From the NCBI GenBank assembly GCA_021832085.1, contig JAKBLM010000014.1, positions 1 through 64,000 of the forward strand: a DNA stretch of 64,000 bases, written 5' to 3'. The notes beneath the pieces were generated by a model, which made no database searches, had not been told where the DNA came from, and worked only from the letters and a program-made list of their open reading frames with translations. Origin of the DNA: Acidobacteriota bacterium (GTDB taxonomy: Bacteria; Acidobacteriota; Terriglobia; Acidiferrales; UBA7541). Below are positions 33,274 to 43,705 of this stretch, one piece after another; positions within the stretch are counted from its first letter, which is position 1; the number at the start of each line of letters is the position of its first letter. Made by a program: the position numbers and the translations under genes.

Positions 33274-34327
33274 TCCCGCCGAGATTCTCCCAAGCCTCGC
33301 CGAAGGGGCGGCGGTGTTGGTGGTGCGCCTGCGCTCACTCGGCGACATCGTCCTCACCACCCCATCGCTCGCCGCCCTCCACGACTGGCGGCCCGACCTC
33401 CGCTTGGTCGTCGCCGTGGAACCACCTTTCATCCCCGTTCTGGAAGGCAATCCCGCTGTAGGCGAAATTTTCCCTGTGCGTCATTTCGTGTCCGCAGCCA
33501 CCCGTCTGGCCGCCCGTCGCTTCCCCGTAGTGATCAACCAGCATGGTGGGCCGACCAGCGCGCTGCTGGCGGCCGCCACTCTGGCACCGGTCCGCGTCGC
33601 CTGGCAAAAGAGCCAGTTTCCCTTTCTGGCCAATGTTCGCGTGCCCGGTCCCGCTTCGTTTTTCGGCGACCGCGGCGTGCACACGGCAGAGCACCGACTC
33701 ACCCAGTTGTGGTGGATCGGCATGCCGCGCGGCCCCGTTCCGCCGGCCCGTGTCTATGCGCAACCCGATTCCCTGGCCGCGGTAGCGGCGGCCTTGGCCC
33801 GGCACGGCGTCGAGCCCGGCCTGCCCTATGCGGTGATTCAGCCGGGAGCCGCGTTTGCCACGCGCCGCTGGCCGCTTGCCAATTTCGCACCGCTGGCGGA
33901 ATGGCTGGCTGCCGAGTGCAATCTCGTTCCGGTGGTGCTGCTCGGTCCGGGCGAGAAAGCGCTGCGGGAAGAGGCCGAGCGCCTTTTCCGCCCTCCAGCC
34001 GTGATGGTGACCGGGCTAGATCTCCGCCAATTGATTGCGCTGCTTTCCCGGGCCCGCCTTTTCGTCGGCCACGACACGGGCCCCACCCATGTGGCCGCCG
34101 CGGCTGGCTGCCCAGTCGTCGAGATCTTCGGTTCGAGCAGTCCGATCTACTGGCGGCCGTGGGCCACCGCTTCGCGCATTGTCCTGAATGAATTCCCGTG
34201 CCGCCCTTGCCGCGGAGACCGCTGCTATGCCTTCGAGCAGCCGCGCTGCATCTTGTCGGTCACCCTCGACCAGGTCTGCCAAGCCTGCCGGGAGTTGCTT
34301 TCCGAGGTCGCTCCGAAGCAGTCATGA
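33260..34327 (+). CDS. GT9-family (heptosyltransferase-like) glycosyltransferase
   Basis: This 355-residue GT-B enzyme has the family opening VLVVRLRSLGDIVLTTPSLA, then VVAVEPPFIPVLEGNP. The donor half has YAVIQPGAAFATRRWPLANF and the ADP-heptose-site motif HDTGPTHVAAAAGCPVVEIF. Near the C-terminus is a cluster of cysteines (CRPCRGDRCYAFEQPRC). It could add heptose or another sugar to lipopolysaccharide core. TTG 33260 gives a 14-bp overlap with the Trm112-like gene; a GTG near 33314 could also start the protein at the domain edge. It is followed 129 bp later by a pseudogene. Confidence 0.88.
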   Translation: MKASNPAEILPSLAEGAAVLVVRLRSLGDIVLTTPSLAALHDWRPDLRLVVAVEPPFIPVLEGNPAVGEIFPVRHFVSAATRLAARRFPVVINQHGGPTSALLAAATLAPVRVAWQKSQFPFLANVRVPGPASFFGDRGVHTAEHRLTQLWWIGMPRGPVPPARVYAQPDSLAAVAAALARHGVEPGLPYAVIQPGAAFATRRWPLANFAPLAEWLAAECNLVPVVLLGPGEKALREEAERLFRPPAVMVTGLDLRQLIALLSRARLFVGHDTGPTHVAAAAGCPVVEIFGSSSPIYWRPWATASRIVLNEFPCRPCRGDRCYAFEQPRCILSVTLDQVCQACRELLSEVAPKQS

Positions 34328-34456
34328 CGCCCTGGCCCCGCCCAATCTGCTACTTTCCGCATAGCACTACTTCTCTTAACCTCCCTGGTAGCCGTGCAAC
34401 CGCCGGCCAGCCGGTCGCGTCATAGTCAGTCGCCGTTGGTGGTCCGAAGGGAGAGG

Positions 34457-35100
34457 ATGGGGGAAGGGAAGTGCGTCTCGATTATTGGTGCAGGGCCCGC
34501 TGGACTGACTGCTGCGTAAGTGCTTTCCAGCCAGGGCGTGCCCACTGCGGTGCTTGAGGCCGACCAGACGGTGGGGGGCATCGCCCGCATCGTCAACTAC
34601 CGGGGCTACCTCTTCGATATCGGCGGGCACCGCTTTTTCACCAAGTGGGACGCGGTCGAAGAGCTCTGGCATGAGATCCTCGGCGACAAGTTCCTCGCTC
34701 GGCCCCGGCTTTCCCGCATCTATTACCGCAATCGCTTCTTCTACTATCCGCTGCGTCCCAAAGATGCTCCGTTTGGCCTGGGCCCCGTCGAAGCCACTCG
34801 CATGGTCGCCAGCTATCTCTGGGCGAAGGCTCTTCCCGAAGGTCCCGAAACCAATCGCGAGCAATGGGTGACCCATCGCTTCAGCCGCCGCCCCTAACAG
34901 GTTTTTTTCAAGACCTACACGGAAAAGGTCTGGGGCGTGCCTTGCAGGGAAATCAGCGCCGAATGGGTTGTGCAGCGCATCAGGGCCTTTCATTGGGCAC
35001 CGCTATCCGCAACGCGCTCTTCAAGCCGAAAAACAACAACGTCAAGACGCTGATCGACCGCTTCCAGTATCCCGAGCGCAGCCCGGGTCAAATGTGGGAG
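34457..35100 (+). pseudogene. broken FAD-dependent oxidoreductase (UDP-galactopyranose-mutase/protoporphyrinogen-oxidase-like)
   Basis: The 5' part encodes the FAD site SIIGAGPAGLTAA and then GGIARIVNYRGYLFDIGGHR and FFTKWDAVEELW. Lesions are clear. TAA at 34517-34519 and TAA at 34895-34897 each sit where the family has Tyr (AAY and RRLY). A one-base loss near 34982 shifts the frame within QRI-(K)GLSLG. After RSPGQMWE (about 35100) the family sequence stops. Intact relatives have about 450-500 residues. They usually act in polysaccharide or glycolipid synthesis. With two stops and a frameshift the gene is not functional without correction. Confidence 0.85.
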
Positions 35101-35104
35101 TTGA

Positions 35105-35494
35105 TGCCTCGCGCCGGAAAATCCCTGGCAGCAGGCCTTCCTCTGGGTTCGCGACCAGACGCCCCGCGACGCCGTCTTCGCGCTCGATCCATATTACATG
35201 CGGATTCTCGGAGAGGATCATCAGGGCTTCCGCGCCATTGCCGAACGTAGCAGCCTGGCCACGCTCGGGAAATCGGTCAGTGTGGCCGGTTTGTTTCCCG
35301 GCTTGTCCCTGGCAAAGACCTGCCTCACCCAGACGCGGACCCGGCGCAACTGGAGCCAGTTCACCCCCGCCGATTTTGATCGGCTCAGGAGCCAATTCGG
35401 TGTGACGTGGGTTGTCGTACGCCGCACCGCTGACGGTCCTGGCATGGACTGCCCCTATCAAAACAGTGCCGTCGCCGTCTGCAAGCTCAAATAG
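35105..35494 (+). pseudogene. C-terminal fragment of a large membrane protein fused behind the broken oxidoreductase
   Basis: An open frame from 35105 to TAG at 35494 reads ENPWQQAFLWVRDQTPRDAV, FALDPYYMRILGEDHQGF, RAIAERSSLATLGKSVSVAG and, near the end, FGVTWVVVRRTADG with a final CPYQNSAVAVCKL. This looks like the soluble tail of a polytopic protein known from acidobacterial genomes (DUF6798-like, from memory). The membrane part and start are absent. The join to the oxidoreductase remnant lies at about 35101-35110, so one deletion probably fused two formerly separate genes. The region 35495-35763 that follows shows no recognisable gene. Confidence 0.6.
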
Positions 35495-35763
35495 TCCCGC
35501 GCCCGCAAAAATTCCCCAGGCTGAGCCCATGCCCCCGCGCCTTCTATTCGCTTGCGTCGCCCATGGCTCATCACGCCGAGGCCGGCGTGCCGCCGCTGGC
35601 TCAATGGCAGGCCGCAGCACTGGAAGACCCAGAACAAGCAAACGATGCTGCCATGGGAACTCTTTTACGGTGCCTTGTCGAATCCGTAAAGGCAGTGGGG
35701 GAGCCTCGCTGCTGCTCAGCGCACGACGCCAGGCACGTGTTCAGTCCCGACCGGAGAGCGCGG

Positions 35764-36231
35764 CTATCCGAAGCTCGGCGCGTAGGAAATCGAGTGGGTG
35801 CTGAACTGAATCCAGAGCCGCACTTCCTTCGTCTCTCGGGCTTTTTCGAAATCGTCCTCGGAAGGGAACGGATGGAAAGGGCTCACGTCCACCACGATGA
35901 TGACGCCGGATGCCCCATGGAGTTTGTGGGCGGCGACGATCCTGAAGCTCCGGACGGGGCCGTAGTAGCCCTTGGGCCCCCAATCCTGCAGGAAATCCTT
36001 GTATTGATAGGTGGACGTCTTGCTCCACATCCCGTAGGCCTTCTCATAGTGGCCAGCAATTACGTCGTTCATAAACGTTGCGGCGGTGGACTCCTCGGAG
36101 TGGAAGCGAAACAGCAGCCAGAAAACCAGCGTCAGCACCAGCGCGACGATCAGAATCAGGGTGCCGTATTTAAAGTATTTCGTGTAGCGTGGCGTGGGTT
36201 CCGGTCTGAGCAAACTGGGCAGGGACGACAT
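35764..36231 (-). CDS. single-pass membrane protein of unknown function
   Basis: This 155-residue protein has a cytoplasmic N-terminus (MSSLPSLLRPEPTPRYTKYF), one membrane span (LILIVALVLTLVFWLLF) and a small external domain containing FMNDVIAGHYEKAYGMWSKT. That domain resembles the cystatin/NTF2-like lipoprotein-type fold, with a beta-rich second half (GASGVIIVVDVSPFHPFP). ATG 36231 was chosen because GGGAGG lies 8 bases upstream; a start 10 codons earlier is possible. It lies upstream of a YjbQ-family gene on the same strand. Confidence 0.65.
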   Translation of the reverse strand: MSSLPSLLRPEPTPRYTKYFKYGTLILIVALVLTLVFWLLFRFHSEESTAATFMNDVIAGHYEKAYGMWSKTSTYQYKDFLQDWGPKGYYGPVRSFRIVAAHKLHGASGVIIVVDVSPFHPFPSEDDFEKARETKEVRLWIQFSTHSISYAPSFG

Positions 36232-36324
36232 ATCACAACCCTCCCGTTCGACCAATTCCACCGTAGCAGAAAGGCTGCCGAAAAGAAAAGCTGGACTGTC
36301 GCGCCCGGCCCGATCCTTGCACGA

Positions 36325-36738
36325 TCACTCTCCGAGCAGCTTGATCACCACGCGCTTGGGCCGTTGGCCGTCGAATTCCAGGTACAGAATTTCCTGCCAC
36401 GGCCCCAGATCTAGCCGCCCTTCGCTGAAGGCCACCGAGACCTGTGGTCCCGCCAGAATCGATTGCAGCACGGTCGACGGGTTCGATTCGAAGCCCCGGC
36501 CCAACTGGTAATCGTCGCGAGCCGGGGCGAGCCGTTCGAGCCATGCCTGCAGATCGCCAAAGAATTTCGAATCGTTGATACCCAGCACGACCGCTGAATT
36601 GGCGTGGAGCGCGCCGACAAGCAGCATGCCGTCGCGGAATTCGCTCTTCTTGAGCGCTTCCTTTACCTGTTCAGTGATCGACCGGACCTCGCGGGCCTGC
36701 TGGGTCTGGATGGTCAGGTATTCGGTGTGGTTTTTCAT
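36325..36738 (-). CDS. YjbQ/UPF0047-family protein
   Basis: This 137-residue protein has the usual family length. It begins MKNHTEYLTIQTQQAREV and contains GMLLVGALHANSAVVLGIND and LGPWQEILYLEFDGQRPKRV, the conserved N-terminal strand and LGxWQ tail. The family signature N-x-x-A-H in the middle is changed: here it reads NPSTVLQSIL, so the conserved His is missing, though the tail is kept. Members have weak thiamine-phosphate synthase activity in vitro but their real role is unclear. The lost His makes this copy a likely diverged member. Confidence 0.85.
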   Translation of the reverse strand: MKNHTEYLTIQTQQAREVRSITEQVKEALKKSEFRDGMLLVGALHANSAVVLGINDSKFFGDLQAWLERLAPARDDYQLGRGFESNPSTVLQSILAGPQVSVAFSEGRLDLGPWQEILYLEFDGQRPKRVVIKLLGE

Positions 36739-36832
36739 CGCGTTCGCTCCCGAACTGGACGACCCGGCTCCCCTTGCGACGCCGAGCGGGCGATTGTATC
36801 CAAAAACGGCGGGGGCAGAAAGCGGCACTCTT

Positions 36833-37174
36833 TCACACCGGGCGGCCCTGCAACAGATCGAGCACTGCTCCGACCACCTCGGCGATCCGCACCGGCCGCC
36901 GCAACACCCGGGCTGCCGCCGCGGGCCACTGATCGGAATCGATGCCGGAAGCGACCACAACAAACGGAACGCGCCGGGCCAACGATTGGAGCCCGGGATC
37001 GAGTTCCCGGGAAGCCTCCAGCACCACCACAGAAGGCAAAGCTCCCATCGCGATTCGAGATCCGGCCTCGGCCGCAGTCTGCATGCCAATGGCGTCGATG
37101 CCCTTTTCCAGGAGTTCGGCGCGCACCATCGCCCGCAAGGGCCAGTCTCGTGCGATGATGAAGACAGTCGGCAT
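36833..37174 (-). CDS. stand-alone receiver-like protein with Glu at the acceptor position
   Basis: This 113-residue CheY-like fold lacks an output domain. The first strand is TVFIIARDWPLRAM, with only one of the usual acidic residues. The acceptor site in PSVVVLEASREL is Glu53 in place of Asp. The late Lys is Arg (VLRRPVRIAEVV). A Glu can mimic a phosphorylated Asp, so it may be fixed in an active shape. It reads away from the MacA-type operon (start 37292). ATG 37174 was chosen from the domain edge; ATG 37195 is also in frame. Confidence 0.6.
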   Translation of the reverse strand: MPTVFIIARDWPLRAMVRAELLEKGIDAIGMQTAAEAGSRIAMGALPSVVVLEASRELDPGLQSLARRVPFVVVASGIDSDQWPAAAARVLRRPVRIAEVVGAVLDLLQGRPV

Positions 37175-37291
37175 CCTCGTTGTGCAATATAGCATCCTTT
37201 CAATTGGGAGCCGGCGTAGGCAACTGGTGGGGCGTTTGTTAGAATCACCTTTTGCCTTCTTATCGATGGGACGATAGGCGGCTCCAGAGGA

Positions 37292-38524
37292 ATGACGGCG
37301 AGGCGCAGAAGATGGGTTGTGCTCGGGATCGCAGCCGTGGCGGTGGCGCTCCTGCTGGTGTGGCTCAACGGCCGGGGCGATACGCCCACGGTCACGGTTA
37401 CACGAGTCACGCGCCAGGCGATTGAGAGCTGGATTTCCACGAATGGAAAAGTGGAGCCGATCCATCCCCATATTTTGCGGGCGCGACTGGATACGTTTGT
37501 CTTGCAAGTCGCGGTTATCGCAAGCCAGCAGGTAAAAAGGGAGCAACTCTTGGTGCAGCTGGATGCCACCGGGATCGAGGCCCAACTGGCCGCTGCGCGC
37601 CAGAGCCTGCTGACGGCGCGGCGCCAGCTGCAATATGCCGAGGCTGGTGGCCCGCCGGTTGAACTCGCCCAACTCCAGAGCGAGCTGACCAAGACGCAGG
37701 CTCAGCAAGCCAGCCTGTCGGCCCAGCAGAAAGCGCTCGAGACTCTGGTTGCGGAGCACGCCGCCACGCCCAGCGAACTGCGGCAAATCCAGCTCCAGTT
37801 GAAACAGACCGAGGCCCAGTTGGATTATTTGCAGCAGAAGAAACGGGATCTCGCCCAGCAGGCGCACTTTGATGCCCGGCAGGCGCGCTTGCTCATCGCG
37901 CAGGCCCAAGCTCAGATCAAGGATCTCAGCGAAAAGGTAGCTTCCACTCGCATGGTGGCGCCGATCGACGGCACGGTCTACTCGTTGCCGGTCAAGGTCG
38001 GCGATTTTGTCCGCACCGGCGATCCGGTGGTTTCGGTGGCCGACCTCCGGCACGTGCGCGTGCTCGCCTACGTCGACGAGGCGGATCTTGGCTCGGTTTC
38101 CCCGAACCAGCCCGTTCAGGTGCAATGGGACGGACTGCCCGGCGAGACCTGGACGGGCGTCACGACGGAGATCCCCAAGCAGGTGGTGCCTTACGGACCG
38201 CGGCGCGTCGGCGACGTGCTTTGCTCAATCAACAGTTACCAGGGCCGCCTGCTGCCTAACACCAACGTCGATGTACGGATTCGCGTAGGCCGCAGCGCCA
38301 GCGCTCTTGTCATTCCTCGTGCGGCTGTCCAGGGTCAGATCAACGATCACTACGTCTTCCTGGTGAGAGGAGGGCGCCTGCGCCGGCAACCCATCAAGGT
38401 GGGAATTGCCAGCACGTCTGAATTCCAGGTTCTTGAGGGCTTGAAAGCGGGGGAAAGGGTCGCTCTGCCCGGCGCGACTCTGCTGAAAGGCGGTATGCAA
38501 GTTCATCCGGTGGAGGTACAGTAA
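37292..38524 (+). CDS. MacA/HlyD-type periplasmic adaptor subunit
   Basis: This 410-residue protein is anchored by one N-terminal span (WVVLGIAAVAVALLLVWL). A lipoyl-like half (GKVEPIHPHILRARL) is followed by a long Gln/Ala-rich coiled coil (about 95-215), the second lipoyl half (ASTRMVAPIDGTVYSLPVKV) and beta-barrel domains. It would bridge an inner-membrane ABC permease to a TolC-type channel. It heads an operon with a TPR protein, a MacB permease and a TolC-like channel, with overlaps of one to eight bases. No ATPase gene is present in this operon. Confidence 0.9.
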   Translation: MTARRRRWVVLGIAAVAVALLLVWLNGRGDTPTVTVTRVTRQAIESWISTNGKVEPIHPHILRARLDTFVLQVAVIASQQVKREQLLVQLDATGIEAQLAAARQSLLTARRQLQYAEAGGPPVELAQLQSELTKTQAQQASLSAQQKALETLVAEHAATPSELRQIQLQLKQTEAQLDYLQQKKRDLAQQAHFDARQARLLIAQAQAQIKDLSEKVASTRMVAPIDGTVYSLPVKVGDFVRTGDPVVSVADLRHVRVLAYVDEADLGSVSPNQPVQVQWDGLPGETWTGVTTEIPKQVVPYGPRRVGDVLCSINSYQGRLLPNTNVDVRIRVGRSASALVIPRAAVQGQINDHYVFLVRGGRLRRQPIKVGIASTSEFQVLEGLKAGERVALPGATLLKGGMQVHPVEVQ

Positions 38525-39516
38525 TGCGGCGGTTTTCCCTGACGGCGGCGATCGCTATTTTGTTTTTCGTGCCGCAGCTCGCGTCAGCGCGCCCGGCCCA
38601 GGCCGGTTCTCCCCTTGCCACGGCTCAGCAGCAATATCAGGCCGGGAACTTCGTCCAGGCTGTCGGTACTCTCCAGGCGGCCATTGGCAACGGTCCCCAG
38701 AGTGCCGCCCTCTACTTCTGGCTCGGGCGCTGCTATTTCGAATTGCGAAAATTCGATGATGCCGCCCCTCAGTTCGAAAAAGCCATCAAGCTCAATGGCC
38801 AAGTCTCCGACTACCACATGTGGCTCGGACGCACCTACGGCAAGCAGGCCGGCACCCATCACAGCCTCTGGCTGGGTTTGCGGACTAGGAAGGAATTCGA
38901 AAAGGCGGTCGAGCTCAACCCTAAAAACATCCCGGCACGACGCGACCTTGCCCAATTCTATACTCAGGCCCCCTGGATCCTCGGTGGCAGCAAAAACAAG
39001 GCTAAGGAACAGATTGCCGCTATCACCGCCCTTGATCCGATCCAGGGCTCCCTGGCCCAGGCGGAATACGACCGCCAGACGGGCAATCTGGCCGGCAGCT
39101 ACGCCGAATACGACAAGGTTCTCCGGCAAGACCGGCCGCGCCCCGAAGAATACTACGAAGTCGCCGATTTCTACGCGAGCCACAACAACCCGCACCGGCT
39201 TCAGCGGGTGATCGACGCTGTGGCCCGCGTGGCGCCGCACGATCCCCGGCTCGGTTATTACCGCGGCGTCGTTCTCACCATCGAGGGCCGGCAGCTGAAC
39301 GAGGCGGAAACCTACCTGAAAGCCTACCTGGCTGCTACGGTCAGTCGCACCGGCTACCCCTCGCATGCCGATGCGCGCACCTGGCTCGGGCTCGTTTACG
39401 AAGGGCTCGGACGCCGCCTCGAGGCCGCCGAACAGTTTCGCGCTGCTCTCGAGATCAATCCCCATTCGAGCTTCGCGAAAAAGAGTCTAAAGCGCCTGGA
39501 AAAACAGATGAAGTGA
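38524..39516 (+). CDS. exported tetratricopeptide-repeat protein in the efflux operon
   Basis: This 330-residue protein has a signal peptide (MRRFSLTAAIAILFFVPQLA then SARPAQA). TPR helices are clear: AQQQYQAGNFVQAVGTLQAA, ALYFWLGRCYFELRKFDDAA, HHSLWLGLRTRKEFEKAVEL and, near the C-terminus, LGLVYEGLGRRLEAAEQFRA. It is probably periplasmic and may tether the adaptor or channel; this is inference. Its ATG overlaps the adaptor stop by one base. Confidence 0.85.
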   Translation: MRRFSLTAAIAILFFVPQLASARPAQAGSPLATAQQQYQAGNFVQAVGTLQAAIGNGPQSAALYFWLGRCYFELRKFDDAAPQFEKAIKLNGQVSDYHMWLGRTYGKQAGTHHSLWLGLRTRKEFEKAVELNPKNIPARRDLAQFYTQAPWILGGSKNKAKEQIAAITALDPIQGSLAQAEYDRQTGNLAGSYAEYDKVLRQDRPRPEEYYEVADFYASHNNPHRLQRVIDAVARVAPHDPRLGYYRGVVLTIEGRQLNEAETYLKAYLAATVSRTGYPSHADARTWLGLVYEGLGRRLEAAEQFRAALEINPHSSFAKKSLKRLEKQMK

Positions 39517-39542
39517 GTGCCGGGCCCCGATCGAGACGGCCG

Positions 39543-40734
<1,192 letters not shown>

Positions 40735-40742
<8 letters not shown>

Positions 40743-42024
40743 GAGAACTTTACTGACTGTGACCGCGATGGTGTTGGCCGGGGCAATTGCCGCCGCGGCC
40801 GCCCCCAACCCGCTGACCCTGAAGCAGGCAATCGAAATGGCCCTGCGCAACAACGGCCAACTGGCAGTCGCCCGCGTGCGCGCCGATGTCGCACAGCGCG
40901 AAACCCGGGTCAATCGCTCCGCCTTCGAGCCCAACCTTTTCACCGGCTCCGGCGCTGCCTACACTTACGGTTTCCCCGCGCTGCCCGGTGGGACCGCCCC
41001 GAGCCTCTTCAGCCTTTCCTACGTCCAACGGATCTTCGATCCCCCGCTTCGCGGCAAGGTGAAGGCGGCGCGGGATCGCACCGAGGCCCAGCGGATCGCC
41101 ATCGATTCTGTTCGAGACCATGTCATCGATCGCGTCGCCACCGACTACCTCCAGCTCAACGAGGTCCGCCAATCCATCAACCTCTTGCGCGACGAGCGCC
41201 AGAGCGCCCATCTGGTGCTCCAGATTACCAAGGAACGCGTCAAAGCCGGCCTCGAGCTGCCCATCGACGAAACGGAAGCCGAACTCACCGGCGCGAAAAT
41301 CGAGCAACGCCTGATCACCCTTGAGGGACAGGATGAAGTGCTCGGCGACGACCTACGCGACGCCCTCGGGATGCCCCGGGGTGAACCTCTCCAGCTCACC
41401 ACCGCCAAACTCCCGCCGCCCAGCGACTTGCCCACCGACCAGCTTGTCACCCTCGCCTTGGCCTATAGCCCCAGCCTCCGCCAGGACGAAAAGGAGCGCC
41501 AAGCCCGGCTCGCCGAACTCAAGGGCGAGCGTGGCGGCTACTGGCCCACCCTGGACATAGTCGGCCAGTACATGATTCTCAGTAAGTTCAACAATTACAA
41601 CGAGTATTACCGGGCCTTCCAGCGCAACAGCCTCAATGTCGGCGTGCAAGCCCAGATCCCCATCTTCCGTTCGCGCACCTCGGCCGCTATTGCCCTCGCC
41701 AACAGCCAATATCGCGAAGCCCTGCTGAATTTGGACAACCGGCGGCGTGCCTTGGAAATCCAAGTACGCAAGGAATCCCGCGAAGGGCGGGAGCAGGATG
41801 CCGCGCGTGAGGTGGCTCGGCTCGAAGTGAAATTGGATCAGGAAAAGCTTCAAATGGTGCAAGCGCAGTACAATCAAGGGCGCGCGACGTTGGCGGCGGT
41901 GGAACAGGCCCGGCTCAACGAGAACGAGAAATGGCTGGACTACCTGCAGACCATCTTTAACGCGCAAAAGGCGCAACTGCAATTGATGAAAACCACCGGA
42001 CAACTGACTCAGTTGCTAAAATAG
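40735..42024 (+). CDS. TolC-family outer-membrane channel protein
   Basis: This 429-residue protein has a signal peptide (MSKRTLLTVTAMVLAGAI, then AAAAAP) and two outer-membrane-efflux (OEP) repeats of long helices, for example TLKQAIEMALRNNGQLAVAR, QITKERVKAGLELPIDETEA, SQYREALLNLDNRRRALEIQ and QYNQGRATLAAVEQARLNEN. It supplies the outer-membrane exit for the MacA-MacB system encoded upstream. Its ATG overlaps the permease stop by eight bases. Confidence 0.92.
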
Positions 42025-42079
42025 GGAGTGGTGGCCGTGGCGGGAAGCGCTTTGCAGGAACGCGAGGAAAAGCGCATCC

Positions 42080-42108
42080 TTCCGGCGGCTCGGGAAATCT
42101 AGTAAAAT
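42080..42108 (+). promoter_or_regulatory. candidate promoter of the hopanoid cluster
   Basis: TTCCGG (42080-42085) and TAAAAT (42103-42108) are separated by 17 bp; the -10 box is good and the -35 box weak. It falls in the 142-bp gap after the TolC-like gene and before the hpnJ start. Confidence 0.35.
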
Positions 42109-42166
42109 ACGCGACTTCGGTGCCATACCCGCTGAGCGGCTTCGTGTGGGGGAGGAAACAGAACTT

Positions 42167-43705
42167 ATGCCGTCCGTAATGAAGACACTTCTGCTCAACC
42201 CGCCAAGTTTTGAAAACTTTGACGGGGGCGCCAGTTCCCGCTGGCCGGCCACGCGTGAGATTGCCTCCTTCTGGTATCCCGTCTGGCTCGCCTACACCGC
42301 CGGCATGCTGCCGGGCAGTCGCCTGCTCGACGCTCCGCCTCACCATGTATCGGGCGAGGAGACGATCCGAATCTCGCGCGACTACGAGTTCGTCGTGATC
42401 TTTACCTCCACCGTGGGCTTTGCCAGTGACGTCAAGCTCGCGCATGCCATGAAGGCCGTCCAACCCGGCGTCAAAATCGCGTTTGTCGGGCCGCACGTGC
42501 AGGTGCTGCCCGCCCAGAGTCTGCTGGCCAGCTCCGACGTCGATTTCGTCGTTCGCGGTGAATTCGACTATTCCATTGTCGACTACGCCCAGGGCAAACC
42601 GCTCGCCGAAATTCCCAACGTCAGCTTCCGCGACCAGGATGGCCGCATCGTCCACAACCCCGCCCGGCCGCTGATGCAGACAGAGGACCTCGACCGGCTT
42701 CCGTTTGCCGTTGACACTTACAAGCGCGATTTGACGGTTGAGAAATACAACGTCCCGTTCCTGCTAAACCCCTTTGTCAGCTTCTACACGGCTCGCGGCT
42801 GCCCGGCCCAGTGCACCTTCTGCCTGTGGCCCCAGACGCTCTCCGGCCACGGCTGGCGCACCCGCTCAGTCGAAAACGTCGCCGAGGAATTTGCCCTGGT
42901 GCCGAAATATTTCCCCCAGGTCAAGGAAGTTTTCTTCGACGATGACACGTTCAACATTCGCAAGGACCGCGTGATCGCCCTCTCGAAGCTGCTGGGCCGC
43001 GTCGGGCTCCGCTGGAGCTGCACCTCGCGCGTGCACGGCGATTACGAGTCACTCAAGGCCATGGCCGATGGCGGCTGCCGCCTGCTGATTGTCGGCTTCG
43101 AATCCTCCGACCCGAAGATCCTGAAGAATATCAAGAAGGGCGCCACCGTCGAGCAGGGCCGCGCCTTCGTCAAGAATTGCAAGAAACTCGGCATCGCCGT
43201 CCACGGCGACTTCATCATCGGGCTCCCCGGCGAAACGTCCGAAAGCATCAATCGCACGATCGAATTTGCCAAGGAACTCGATTGCGAAACGATCCAGGTT
43301 TCCATGGCACACGCTTACCCCGGCACCGAACTCTACAACTGGGCTCGTGACCGTGGCTTCCTCGCCAGCGAGGCTGCCGCCGACGACGCCGGCCACCAGT
43401 TGCCCCACCTCGAGTATCCTAACCTGGGCCGCGAAGAGATGATGGCCGCGGTCAACCGCTTCTACGATTCCTACTATTTCCGCCCTCGCGTCGTTTGGCG
43501 GATTCTTCGCAGCGCGTTGTGGGATTCCCACGAGCGCAAGCGGCTCTACCACGAGGCCGTCTCGTTTCTCAGGCTCCGCTCGGAGCGTTGGCGCTGGGCT
43601 CAAAAAACGATCGATGCCGGTCCGCCACGTTCGACCTTGATCACCGTGCCCGAGATCAAACCCGCACGGACCGTACGAGTGGAGAGTGAGTCACAGAGCG
43701 CATGA
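42167..43705 (+). CDS. hpnJ: hopanoid-modifying B12-binding radical SAM protein HpnJ
   Basis: This 512-residue protein has an N-terminal B12-binding-like domain (LNPPSFENFDGG, VVIFTSTVGFASDVKLAHAM, GPHVQVLP) and a radical SAM domain with the cluster motif CPAQCTFC, followed by LWPQTLSGHGWRTRSVENVA, a fingerprint of HpnJ. In hopanoid makers HpnJ is reported to convert bacteriohopanetetrol glucosamine into the cyclitol ether. It is followed by two tiny membrane proteins and hpnI. ATG 42167 was chosen; it has GGAGG 12 bases upstream, and ATG 42179 is also possible. HpnK, the usual deacetylase, is not in the window. Confidence 0.92.
   Translation: MPSVMKTLLLNPPSFENFDGGASSRWPATREIASFWYPVWLAYTAGMLPGSRLLDAPPHHVSGEETIRISRDYEFVVIFTSTVGFASDVKLAHAMKAVQPGVKIAFVGPHVQVLPAQSLLASSDVDFVVRGEFDYSIVDYAQGKPLAEIPNVSFRDQDGRIVHNPARPLMQTEDLDRLPFAVDTYKRDLTVEKYNVPFLLNPFVSFYTARGCPAQCTFCLWPQTLSGHGWRTRSVENVAEEFALVPKYFPQVKEVFFDDDTFNIRKDRVIALSKLLGRVGLRWSCTSRVHGDYESLKAMADGGCRLLIVGFESSDPKILKNIKKGATVEQGRAFVKNCKKLGIAVHGDFIIGLPGETSESINRTIEFAKELDCETIQVSMAHAYPGTELYNWARDRGFLASEAAADDAGHQLPHLEYPNLGREEMMAAVNRFYDSYYFRPRVVWRILRSALWDSHERKRLYHEAVSFLRLRSERWRWAQKTIDAGPPRSTLITVPEIKPARTVRVESESQSA

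Noticed and set aside
35563..36414. Plus-strand open frame of 283 codons after the chimeric pseudogene
   Set aside because: Most of it lies opposite the membrane-protein gene at 35764-36231 and part of the YjbQ gene. No family features or ribosome-binding site.
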